A DNA stretch of 64,000 nt. Origin: COE1 sp949066965 (GTDB lineage Bacteria; Bacillota; Clostridia; Lachnospirales; Lachnospiraceae). Position 1 is the stretch's first letter. Each line of letters starts with the position of its first letter. Both the position numbers and the translations under genes were made by a program. Positions 51,532 to 59,585 of this stretch are shown here, piece after piece. The stretch lies in contig CARTDA010000004.1 in the NCBI GenBank assembly GCA_949066965.1, positions 144,901-208,900 on the forward strand, written 5' to 3'. The notes under the pieces are model-generated. The model was not told the origin of the DNA and searched no databases. It saw only the letters and a list, made by a program, of their open reading frames with translations.

Positions 51532-51560
51532 TTCCCTTTACCAAAAATGTATGCTATAAT
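51532..51560 (+). promoter_or_regulatory. Candidate glgC promoter
   Basis: Perfect -10 TATAAT (51555-51560) with a weak -35 (TTCCCT, 17-bp spacer). The leader is about 105 nt. The 51265-51671 gap also contains the palindrome TTCGCGG-CGG-CCGCGAA (51377-51393); no ORF was seen. Confidence 0.4.
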
Positions 51561-51671
51561 AAATCAGGGTCTGCTTTTATGCAAAAACGATTATATTCCG
51601 ACAAATTTCGGACTGTAATTGTATACCGTAACTTATGCAAAACCCATTATTAAGCAATTAGGGGTGACGAC

Positions 51672-52940
51672 ATGATTAAAAAAGAGATGATTGCCATGCT
51701 TTTGGCAGGTGGGCAGGGCTCAAGACTGGGTGTCCTGACATCGAAAATGGCAAAACCGGCGGTTGCTTTCGGAGGAAAATACAGAATCATTGATTTTCCG
51801 CTCAGCAACTGTATTAATTCCGGTATTGACACAGTCGGAGTGCTTACACAGTATCAGCCGTTGAAGCTGAACACACATATCGGTATCGGTATCCCATGGG
51901 ACCTGGACCGCAATGTCGGCGGCGTGACGGTACTGCCGCCATATGAGAAAAGCAGTGAGAGTGAATGGTACACGGGAACTGCAAATGCGATTTTTCAGAA
52001 TCTTGAGTATATGGAGAACTATAATCCTGACTATGTGCTGATCCTTTCAGGCGACCATATCTACAAGATGGATTACGAAGTGATGCTCGACTTCCACAAG
52101 GAAAGCGGTTCGGAAGTGACCATAGCATCCATGCCGGTGCCAATTGATGAAGCAAAGCGTTTTGGCATTGTAATTACGGATGAAAACAAGAAAATTACAG
52201 ACTTTGAGGAGAAACCGGAGAAACCCAGAAGCAACCTGGCTTCGATGGGAATTTACATATTTAACTGGAAGACGCTGAAGGAGGCGCTTCTGGCGAAAGC
52301 AGACCAGCCTGCACTTGATTTTGGAAAGCATGTCATTCCATACTGCCATGAGAAGGGATGCCCGATGTACTGCTATGAGTTCAACGGCTACTGGAAGGAT
52401 GTTGGGACGCTCAGTTCCTACTGGGAAGCAAACATGGAGCTGATTGACATTGTTCCGGAATTTAACCTCTATGAGGAATATTGGAAGATTTATACAAAGA
52501 GCGAGGTGCTTCCTCCCCAGTACATTGCGCCTGACAGTGTGATAGAGCGCTGTATCATCGGTGAGGGTTCGGAAATTTATGGACAGGTTTACAATTCCGT
52601 TATCGGATGCGGCGTCACAATCGGAGAGGGTACGGTTGTGCGCAATTCCATTATCATGAACCAGACTCAGATTGGCGATAAGTGCGTGATTGAGAAGGCT
52701 ATCATAGATGAGTATTCGCAGGTTGGCAGCAATACGCAGATAGGCACGCTCCCTGAAAAGGAAAACGACACAAGACCTGATATCTACAATAGCGGACTGG
52801 TTACAATCGGAGAGAAATCAGTCGTTCCCGCCAATGTGAAAGTGGGTAAGAACACCGTGGTCTTTGGTGAGACCGTTGCGGCAGATTATCCGGATGGCAT
52901 TCTGGACAGCGGCAGGACATTGATAAAGGTGGGAGATTGA
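51672..52940 (+). CDS. glgC: Glucose-1-phosphate adenylyltransferase, catalytic subunit
   Basis: 422 residues. It makes ADP-glucose for glycogen. The N-terminal nucleotidyltransferase motif LLAGGQGSRLGVLTSKMAKP and GTANAIFQN, catalytic ILSGDHIYKMDYE (Asp), KVPFGG-type site FGIVITDENKKITDFEEKPE are present, then a left-handed beta-helix (CIIGEGSEIYGQVYNSVIGC). It is followed 23 bp later by glgD, forming the GlgCD heteromer typical of firmicutes. AGGGGTGA lies 5 bp before the start. Confidence 0.96.
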   Translation: MIKKEMIAMLLAGGQGSRLGVLTSKMAKPAVAFGGKYRIIDFPLSNCINSGIDTVGVLTQYQPLKLNTHIGIGIPWDLDRNVGGVTVLPPYEKSSESEWYTGTANAIFQNLEYMENYNPDYVLILSGDHIYKMDYEVMLDFHKESGSEVTIASMPVPIDEAKRFGIVITDENKKITDFEEKPEKPRSNLASMGIYIFNWKTLKEALLAKADQPALDFGKHVIPYCHEKGCPMYCYEFNGYWKDVGTLSSYWEANMELIDIVPEFNLYEEYWKIYTKSEVLPPQYIAPDSVIERCIIGEGSEIYGQVYNSVIGCGVTIGEGTVVRNSIIMNQTQIGDKCVIEKAIIDEYSQVGSNTQIGTLPEKENDTRPDIYNSGLVTIGEKSVVPANVKVGKNTVVFGETVAADYPDGILDSGRTLIKVGD

Positions 52941-52963
52941 AATAGCGAGAATGGAGAGGGAAA

Positions 52964-54082
52964 ATGAGAGCATTAGGTATTGTACTGGCAGGAGGAAATA
53001 GCAGGAAGATGGGGGAGCTTTCCCACAAGAGGGCGATTTCAGCCATGCCGATAGCAGGTAGTTATAGAAGTATTGATTTTGTGCTGAGCAACATGTCCAA
53101 CTCACACATCCAGAAGGTTGCTGTTATCACGCAGTATAATTCAAGAAGCCTTCATGAGCACCTGAGTTCCTCAAAATGGTGGGATTTTGGACGAAAACAG
53201 GGAGGTCTGTACACCTTTACACCGACAGTTACCCCGGATAACAGCAACTGGTATCAGGGAACGGCGGATAGTATATACCAGAATCTCCTGTTCTTAAAGA
53301 GAAGTCATGAACCATATGTAGTCATCGCGACTGGCGACTGTGTCTACAAGATGGATTTCAATAAAGTTTTGGAGTACCACATTGCAAAAAAGGCAGACGT
53401 CACTGTCGTTGTGAAGGAGATGCCCGAGGATGCGGATGTGGACAGGTACGGTGTTGTCAAGATGAATGATGACGGACGTATCGAGGAGTTCGAGGAGAAG
53501 CCCATGGTGGCAAAGTCAAAGACGGTGTCATGCGGCATCTATGTCATCAGGCGCAGGCAGCTCATCGAACTGATTGAGAAGAGCGCTGAGGAGGGAAGGC
53601 ACGACCTGGTGCAGGACATCCTGATACGCTATAAAGATTTAAAGCGAATATATGGTTACAGGATTGAATCATATTGGAGAAATATCGCAACCGTGGAGGA
53701 TTACTTCGGGACCAATATGGATTTCCTCAAAAAGGACATCCGCGACTATTTCTTCAAGCAGTATCCGGACGTATATTCCAAGGTTGACGACCTGCCGCCG
53801 GCAAAATACAACCCGGGATCCCGGGTTCGCAACAGCCTCATTTCAAGCGGCTGCATTGTAAACGGCACGGTAGAGAATTCCATCCTGTTCAAGGAGGTAT
53901 TTGTCGGCAACAATTGTACCATTAAAAACTCGATCATTTTAAATGACGTGTATCTAGGCGATAACACCCACATTGAAAACTGTATTGTAGAGAGCCGTGA
54001 TACGATTCGGGCAAATTCTCACCACGTCGGGGAGACCGGTATTAAAGTCGTGGTGGAAAAAAATGAGCGGTATGTTCTATAA
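52964..54082 (+). CDS. glgD: Glucose-1-phosphate adenylyltransferase regulatory-type subunit GlgD
   Basis: 372 residues. It has the GlgC fold but a degenerate pyrophosphorylase loop (VLAGGNSRKMGELSHKRAIS) and altered catalytic residues (VIATGDCVYKMDFN), so it is expected to be non-catalytic and to activate GlgC. The beta-helix end is present (SLISSGCIVNGTVENSILFK). It contains an 18-bp perfect DNA palindrome centred at 53818 within codons for NPGSRV, probably incidental. Confidence 0.94.
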   Translation: MRALGIVLAGGNSRKMGELSHKRAISAMPIAGSYRSIDFVLSNMSNSHIQKVAVITQYNSRSLHEHLSSSKWWDFGRKQGGLYTFTPTVTPDNSNWYQGTADSIYQNLLFLKRSHEPYVVIATGDCVYKMDFNKVLEYHIAKKADVTVVVKEMPEDADVDRYGVVKMNDDGRIEEFEEKPMVAKSKTVSCGIYVIRRRQLIELIEKSAEEGRHDLVQDILIRYKDLKRIYGYRIESYWRNIATVEDYFGTNMDFLKKDIRDYFFKQYPDVYSKVDDLPPAKYNPGSRVRNSLISSGCIVNGTVENSILFKEVFVGNNCTIKNSIILNDVYLGDNTHIENCIVESRDTIRANSHHVGETGIKVVVEKNERYVL

Positions 54083-54130
54083 GGTACAAGAATAAACAAA
54101 GTGAAAGACTTGCAAAAGGGGGACAAAAGA

Positions 54131-54406
54131 ATGAGGATAACAGATGTTCGCGTTCGCAAAATTACAAAAGAGGGCAAAATGAAAGCAGTGGTTTCTATTA
54201 CACTTGATGATGAATTTGTAGTTCATGACATCAAGGTCATCGAGGGTGAAAAGGGTCTTTTCATCGCGATGCCAAGCAAGAAATCCGCGGATGGAGAGTA
54301 CAGGGATATTGCTCATCCAATCAATTCCAACACAAGAGATACGATTCAGAAAACGATTCTCGAAAGCTACGAGAAAGCACTCCTGGAGCCGGACGAGGAA
54401 GTTTAG
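54131..54406 (+). CDS. spoVG: Septation protein SpoVG
   Basis: 91 residues starting MRITDVRVRKITKEGKMKAV at 54131, with AAAGGGGGACAAAAG upstream; the frame extends to 54101 but the family starts here. SpoVG is a small RNA/DNA-binding regulator affecting division and sporulation. The core DEFVVHDIKVIEGEKGLFIA and MPSKKSADGEYRDIAHPINS is highly conserved. A terminator follows. Confidence 0.96.
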   Translation: MRITDVRVRKITKEGKMKAVVSITLDDEFVVHDIKVIEGEKGLFIAMPSKKSADGEYRDIAHPINSNTRDTIQKTILESYEKALLEPDEEV

Positions 54407-54433
54407 GATTATTGATGCTTATAAAATGTGGGT

Positions 54434-54472
54434 AAAAAGGCCATCCGTTACAGTGGATGGCTTTTGTTTTTC
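54434..54472 (+). terminator. Intrinsic terminator after spoVG
   Basis: AAAAGGCCATCC / GGATGGCTTTT with loop GTTACAGT, then TTTTGTTTTT. Confidence 0.85.
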
Positions 54473-54511
54473 CCATCTGATTGAGGAATTGTTAAGAAAT
54501 AGGAGGTACCA

Positions 54512-55708
54512 ATGAGAAAAAGGCATTTTCACATGCAGCGTTGCATGGCGGCATGGATGGGCACGGGGCTGTTGTTATGGATTTGTATGGGCATTTTTGA
54601 AAGCCATTTGGACAAGGCTGTGGCAAAAGGGCAGGAGGACGCGGCACCGCATGAGGTTTATGACAAGGATGACAGGCTGGAGCTTCTTGCTGCGGATGAT
54701 GAAAGGCACAGCCCGGTCAACAGTCATCTGGGCAATCAGTACCAATGGGGGATTCTGTACCAGTATCCGGAGGAAGAAATTGCCGAGAGCACGCACGCGG
54801 TTTTTGACAGGAAGAATCGTCTCTGCTATGCGCTGGGATATTCTGGCAGCATCCTCAGCGGAAAGCGCAGCTATTGTGAGGAACGGGTTTATGAGTGGGA
54901 TGACAAGGCACGCACCTGCCGCCAGATTTACTATAAATCGACTGGTGTGCCATATGGCGACGGATATTATGTGGCGCACCGCTATATGTTTGATGTCAGA
55001 AATTATCAGTTTTCGGCGGACGGCAAGGTTTTGTCTGAGATTTCCTACAGCCGTGAGGTCGGATCTGACCAGTTTGGCTACTCTGAGGAACTGTTCTTTG
55101 ACCGCGCATACCAGGCGGAATATGATGGCGAGCAGCTGATGGAGGAGCTGTACTGTGTCGACTACTGGGGGTCGAATGAATCGGGGGCGTGGCAGTATTG
55201 TGCATACCAGTATGATGATGCCGGAAACTGCGTACTGAAAGTGATTGCGAGGGAGGACGACATCACGCTCCACTGTTATGAGTATGATGAAAAGGGCAGC
55301 CTGTCCGGCGAGTACGGTTACCTTGTCAAGGAGGACTGGGAGCTGGAATGTGCGGACGGGAGTGTGATTTATTTCCGCCCTGAGTGGCAGAAGCCGGCCG
55401 TAAAAAAAGTGGCGGCAGACGGGACAGTGGAGAGGGAACTGTATTACTTTAAAGTAACAGATATGGGGCAGCAGCATTACCTGATGCCCGAGGACGTGGA
55501 GGACACGGTGGATGACCACAAATATACAGTAAAATCCGGCGACTGTCTCCGCAATATCGCATACAAATACTATGGCGACGCATCCTATTACAGCCTTCTG
55601 TACTATTTAAACAGGGATGTTATCGGTCCGGATGAAAACCTGATTCTGACAGGCACGCGCCTTGTGGTGCCGGAGGTAGGCAGCGCCAAGGATACCAGGG
55701 CGAATTAA
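54512..55708 (+). CDS. Exported protein with C-terminal LysM domain
   Basis: 398 residues. An N-terminal hydrophobic segment (AAWMGTGLLLWICMGIF, about 10-30) serves as signal peptide or anchor. The middle, about 70-320, is Tyr-rich with repeating motifs similar to RHS/YD-type repeats (YQYDDAGNCVLKVI, CYEYDEKGSLSGEYGY). A LysM domain covers about 340-392 (YTVKSGDCLRNIAYKYYGDA, LILTGTRLVVP). Likely anchored on or bound to peptidoglycan. AGGAGGTACCA precedes the start. Function beyond wall binding is unknown. Confidence 0.8.
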   Translation: MRKRHFHMQRCMAAWMGTGLLLWICMGIFESHLDKAVAKGQEDAAPHEVYDKDDRLELLAADDERHSPVNSHLGNQYQWGILYQYPEEEIAESTHAVFDRKNRLCYALGYSGSILSGKRSYCEERVYEWDDKARTCRQIYYKSTGVPYGDGYYVAHRYMFDVRNYQFSADGKVLSEISYSREVGSDQFGYSEELFFDRAYQAEYDGEQLMEELYCVDYWGSNESGAWQYCAYQYDDAGNCVLKVIAREDDITLHCYEYDEKGSLSGEYGYLVKEDWELECADGSVIYFRPEWQKPAVKKVAADGTVERELYYFKVTDMGQQHYLMPEDVEDTVDDHKYTVKSGDCLRNIAYKYYGDASYYSLLYYLNRDVIGPDENLILTGTRLVVPEVGSAKDTRAN

Positions 55709-55818
55709 ATGAATGGGTGTATGCCGATGTTTATTTGCCTAAAATGCCGATATCGTGTATACTGATATCGGATAATGAATCCATGCATTGCGGCAGTGTG
55801 TATATGGATAGGTAGCCT

Positions 55819-55968
55819 GTGGTAAATATAGGGGTACAGCGGTTTGACAAACTCAGGAAACATAAGGACATGTTTGTCACTATGGAGACAGTTGCGATAA
55901 TATGTGATGAACTTGAATTTGGGGTTGACATAGATTGGAATTTACAAAGGACTGAGGAGGATATCAGA
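55819..55968 (+). pseudogene. C-terminal half of an XRE-type HTH joined in frame to hsdM
   Basis: The frame upstream of hsdM reads VQRFDKLRKHKDMFVTMETV and AIICDELEFGVDIDWNL. This matches the recognition helix and last helix of small Cro/CI regulators common in firmicutes. The N-terminal helices are absent upstream. The open frame continues into hsdM, so a fused protein starting at GTG 55819 is possible, although that codon has only a poor ribosome site. Confidence 0.5.
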
Positions 55969-57540
55969 GTGGCAGTAAAAACAAAGGCGAAAGAAGTTTC
56001 TATGGAGGAGGCTTTATGGAAATCTGCGGATAAATTGAGAGGGTCTGTAGAACCGTCAGAATATAAACATGTGGTATTAAGTTTGTTTTTCCTGAAATTT
56101 GCAAGTGACAAGTTTGAAGCACAGAGAGCGAGGATTATTGCTGATGGTATGGAAAAATTTGTGGATAATATTGCGTTTTATACAAAAGATAATGTGTTTT
56201 ATTTGCCATCGCAAAGTAGATGGTCTTACGTTATGGAAAATGCCAAACAGGATGATATTGCATTAAAGATAGACACAGCGCTTTTTACAATTGAAAAAAC
56301 GAATCCCATTTTGAAAGGTGCATTGCCGGATAACTATTATTCCCGATTGCAGATTGATACAGTCAAACTGGCATCCTTGTTAGATGAAATTAATAGCATT
56401 GACACGACAAAGGATAAAGAGAATGATATTATTGGTCGTATGTATGAATATTTCCTTAGTAAGTTTGCGATTGCAGAGGGAAAAGGGAAAGGCGAATTCT
56501 ATACGCCTAAAACGATTGTAAATTTAATTGCAGAGTTGATAGAGCCTTATGACGGAACTTTATACGACCCATGCTGTGGTTCGGGAGGCATGTTTGTACA
56601 GTCCATAAAGTTTATTGAGGCACATCATGGAAACAAAAAGAAAGTTTCTATTTATGGACAGGAGTATACAAATACTACCTACAAGCTGGCGAAGATGAAT
56701 CTGGCAATCCGGGGAATATCGGCGAATCTTGGAGAAATGGCGGCGAATACGTTTACAAATGATCAGCATAAGGATTTAAAAGCAGATTATATTATGGCGA
56801 ATCCGCCGTTTAATCAAAAAGAATGGCGGGCGCCTGATGAATTGACGGACGATGCAAGGTGGAATGGATACGAAGTACCACCGACAAGCAATGCCAATTA
56901 TGGGTGGATATTAAATATTGTGTCAAAAATGTCACAAAATGGAGTGGCAGGTTTTTTGCTTGCCAATGGTGCATTATCGGATGATGGAACAGAGTTGAAA
57001 ATCAGACAAAGATTGATTGAAAATGATTTGGTGGAAGCAATTCTGATATTGCCGAGGAATCTTTTTTATACGACAGATATCAGTGTAACGCTTTGGATTC
57101 TGAATAAGAATAAAAAAGAACGTACAGTAGATATGAATGGGGCGGAGAAACATTATCGCAATCGGGAAAAGGAAATACTCTTTATGGATTTGCGGCAGAT
57201 AGGAAGTCCGTATGAAAAGAAATACATAGAGCTGACAGAGGCAGATAGGGCGAAAGTGGTTGAAACCTACCATAACTGGCAGCAGGCAGGATATGAAGAT
57301 ACATATGAGAATATACCAGAATTTTGTTATTCTGCGGGATTTGACGAGGTAAAAGAAAAGGGATTTACGCTTGTGCCGAGTAGATATATTGAGTTTGTGA
57401 ATCGGGATGAAACTATTGATTTTGATACGAAGATGAAAACGCTTCAAAGTGAATTACGAGAATTATTGGTACAGGAGGAAAAGTCTAAAGCAGACCTTTT
57501 GGAAGTGTTTAAGGAGTTTGGGTATGAAATCAGGTTATAA
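55969..57540 (+). CDS. hsdM: Type I restriction-modification methyltransferase subunit
   Basis: 523 residues from the GTG at 55969, which has GAGGAGG 8 bp upstream. The N-terminal helical HsdM_N domain (ALWKSADKLRGSVEPSEYKH) is followed by the N6-adenine methylase with SAM motif YDPCCGSGGMFVQSIKF and catalytic NPPF in ADYIMANPPFNQKEW. It forms M2S and R2M2S complexes with the downstream products. The stop overlaps the hsdS start by 17 bp. DNA is clearly more AT-rich than in the housekeeping genes to the left, consistent with acquisition. Confidence 0.93.
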   Translation: MAVKTKAKEVSMEEALWKSADKLRGSVEPSEYKHVVLSLFFLKFASDKFEAQRARIIADGMEKFVDNIAFYTKDNVFYLPSQSRWSYVMENAKQDDIALKIDTALFTIEKTNPILKGALPDNYYSRLQIDTVKLASLLDEINSIDTTKDKENDIIGRMYEYFLSKFAIAEGKGKGEFYTPKTIVNLIAELIEPYDGTLYDPCCGSGGMFVQSIKFIEAHHGNKKKVSIYGQEYTNTTYKLAKMNLAIRGISANLGEMAANTFTNDQHKDLKADYIMANPPFNQKEWRAPDELTDDARWNGYEVPPTSNANYGWILNIVSKMSQNGVAGFLLANGALSDDGTELKIRQRLIENDLVEAILILPRNLFYTTDISVTLWILNKNKKERTVDMNGAEKHYRNREKEILFMDLRQIGSPYEKKYIELTEADRAKVVETYHNWQQAGYEDTYENIPEFCYSAGFDEVKEKGFTLVPSRYIEFVNRDETIDFDTKMKTLQSELRELLVQEEKSKADLLEVFKEFGYEIRL

Positions 57541-58681
57541 GACGATAGAAGAACTGGTTATTAAGGTTGATGAACGAAATTTTAACAATGAAACAGATGT
57601 TTTGCTAGGAGTAAGTATTGATAAATGTTTTATTCCTTCTGTTGCCAATACAATAGGAACAGACTTGACAAAATACAAATTGATAAGAAAAAATGATTTT
57701 GCGGTTAGTTTGATGCAGGTTAGCAGAGATTCTAGGATACCAATAGCAAGACAGAAGGGGTATGAAGTTGCGATGATGTCACCTGCATATCCAATATTCA
57801 GAGTAAAGAATCCTGATGAGATTTTACCAGAATATTTGGAAATGTGGTTTAAAAGAGACGAGTTTGATAGGGAGGCAGCATTTATTGCGGTTGGGGGTGT
57901 TAGAGGTAGTATGCCATGGAATGAATTTGCACAGATGCAAGTATATGTCCCCCAAATTGATGAACAGAGAAAAATTGTCGAAGCGTATAAGATTGTGGAG
58001 GATAGAATTGAGCTTAAACGGAAGATAAATGATAATTTAGTGGCAACCTTGTCGGCTGTTTACAAGGAGTTATTTGCTGATGCCGATACACATTTTCCGA
58101 AAGTTCCGTTGCAAAAGATTTGCAGTAAAATAGGCAGTGGTGCAACTCCGAAAGGTGGAAAAATGGCATATGGCAGCGAAGGCATTTCGCTTATCAGAAG
58201 CACGAACGTTTTTGATTTTAACTTTGAATATGACAAGCTTGCTCATATCAATCAGAATCAAGCCGATGCTTTGACTAACGTCATAGTTGAGCTGAACGAT
58301 GTCCTGTTTAATATTACTGGCGCGTCTGTTGCTCGATGCTGTATGGTTCCTAACGATGTTTTACCGGCAAGAGTAAATCAGCACGTTATGATTGTACGTC
58401 CAATTAAGGGTGAAACAATGAGCTATTACATCATGTTTACCCTTTGCTCTGCTGATAACAAAGCAAAGTTGTTAGGCATTGGTCAATCCGGTTCTACAAG
58501 AGAGGCAATCAATAAGCAAGAACTTGAATCTTTTGAGATTCCACTACCCGATGACATTACTCTCAATCAGTTTGGTACGGCAGCAAAGAGCGTTTATGAG
58601 CGTATTCATGCTAATGTTAAAGAAACTCTTGTTCTTGATGAAATAAAAAAGGTTCTTTTGGCACAGTTGTCAAGCCACTAA
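57524..58681 (+). CDS. hsdS: Type I restriction-modification specificity subunit
   Basis: 385 residues from the ATG at 57524 (MKSGYKTIEELVIKVDERNF); GGAGTTTGGGT lies upstream inside hsdM. Two target-recognition domains (about 1-150 and 195-345), each followed by a helical conserved region (PQIDEQRKIVEAYKIVEDRI and PLPDDITLNQFGTAAKSVYE). The second TRD starts PLQKICSKIGSGATPKGG. The two halves recognise the two parts of a split target sequence, which cannot be read from the protein. Confidence 0.92.
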   Translation: MKSGYKTIEELVIKVDERNFNNETDVLLGVSIDKCFIPSVANTIGTDLTKYKLIRKNDFAVSLMQVSRDSRIPIARQKGYEVAMMSPAYPIFRVKNPDEILPEYLEMWFKRDEFDREAAFIAVGGVRGSMPWNEFAQMQVYVPQIDEQRKIVEAYKIVEDRIELKRKINDNLVATLSAVYKELFADADTHFPKVPLQKICSKIGSGATPKGGKMAYGSEGISLIRSTNVFDFNFEYDKLAHINQNQADALTNVIVELNDVLFNITGASVARCCMVPNDVLPARVNQHVMIVRPIKGETMSYYIMFTLCSADNKAKLLGIGQSGSTREAINKQELESFEIPLPDDITLNQFGTAAKSVYERIHANVKETLVLDEIKKVLLAQLSSH

Positions 58682-58714
58682 ATTATCATTTACCGAAAAG
58701 GAGTATGAGATTAT

Positions 58715-59569
58715 ATGAAACAAGATTTAATGGAACTAATTTCTGCTATGCCTACTATTGAAACTCATTTTAGGAAGTTTGAACCAGTAGAGGGGTTATG
58801 TGTTCCATCTGGAGAATTTATATATGATGATTCTGAATTTATTGAGTGGCAGGAAGCTGTTAAATTTGAACTGCAAGAAATTTATGACAGAACTAAAGAT
58901 AGATATATCTGGAATATAATAAATGTGAACGGCGTTATACATAAGTTCGATGGTAAAAATTATAATGAGAGGGAGAGTTTCAATAAGTTAAAAGGCTCTT
59001 TGTCTGTTATTCAAAAAAATATTGACAAATATTATCCAAAAGAAATGGAGAAAAGGGAGGATAAAAAGATGCTTAAATCAAAGATTTTTATAAGTCATTC
59101 TTCAGAGGATTTGAAATATGTTGAACCTTTTGTTGAACTTCTTGCAGATATTGGGCTGACGAACGATAATCTATTTTGCTCATCTGTTCCTGATTATGCA
59201 ATACCCCTAAATCAGAATATATACGACTACTTATCATCATTATTCCACAATTATAAGTTGTATGTTGTTTTTATGCTCTCTAAGAATTATTATAAAAGTC
59301 CTGTGTGTTTGAACGAAATGGGGGCGGCATGGGTTTTGAAAAGTGAATATACATCTATACTTCTTCCTGGATTTGAGTATAAAGAAATCAAAGGAGCAGT
59401 AAATCCGAATAAAATTGGAATGAAATTAGATGATGAGGAAGAACTACTTAAAAAGAGGCTTGGCGAATTGAAAAATCTCATGTCTAAAGAATTTGGTATT
59501 AGTGTTCCCGATATGCGTTGGGAAAAGAAACGAAATGACTTTATTGAAGTGATGAAAAGAATTTCATAA
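58715..59569 (+). CDS. TIR-domain protein encoded inside the type I RM operon
   Basis: 284 residues. Residues 1-115 form an unrecognised alpha/beta domain (SEFIEWQEAVKFELQEIYDR, IWNIINVNGVIHKFDGKNYN). Residues about 120-284 form a TIR domain: IFISHSSEDLKYVEPFVELL, VVFMLSKNYYKSPVCLNEMG, with Glu201 as the putative catalytic Glu of NAD+-cleaving TIRs. It lies between hsdS (33 bp) and hsdR (16 bp) on the same strand, so it is co-transcribed. TIR proteins in bacterial defence hydrolyse NAD+ or make signalling nucleotides. Role here (backup abortive infection or accessory) is inference. Confidence 0.85.
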   Translation: MKQDLMELISAMPTIETHFRKFEPVEGLCVPSGEFIYDDSEFIEWQEAVKFELQEIYDRTKDRYIWNIINVNGVIHKFDGKNYNERESFNKLKGSLSVIQKNIDKYYPKEMEKREDKKMLKSKIFISHSSEDLKYVEPFVELLADIGLTNDNLFCSSVPDYAIPLNQNIYDYLSSLFHNYKLYVVFMLSKNYYKSPVCLNEMGAAWVLKSEYTSILLPGFEYKEIKGAVNPNKIGMKLDDEEELLKKRLGELKNLMSKEFGISVPDMRWEKKRNDFIEVMKRIS

Positions 59570-59585
59570 TAAGGGAGCAAATACA

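Noticed and set aside
51265..51671. A riboswitch in the leader before glgC
   Set aside because: Only a short leader and a GC palindrome upstream of the promoter were seen; no conserved riboswitch core or terminator was recognised.
53810..53827. 18-bp perfect palindrome centred on GGATCC inside glgD
   Set aside because: It lies in conserved codons (NPGSRV) with ordinary codon use and no second copy was seen; likely coincidental.
58715..59569. Thoeris system
   Set aside because: No ThsA (SIR2/STALD) or Macro partner gene is adjacent; the neighbours are hsdS and hsdR.
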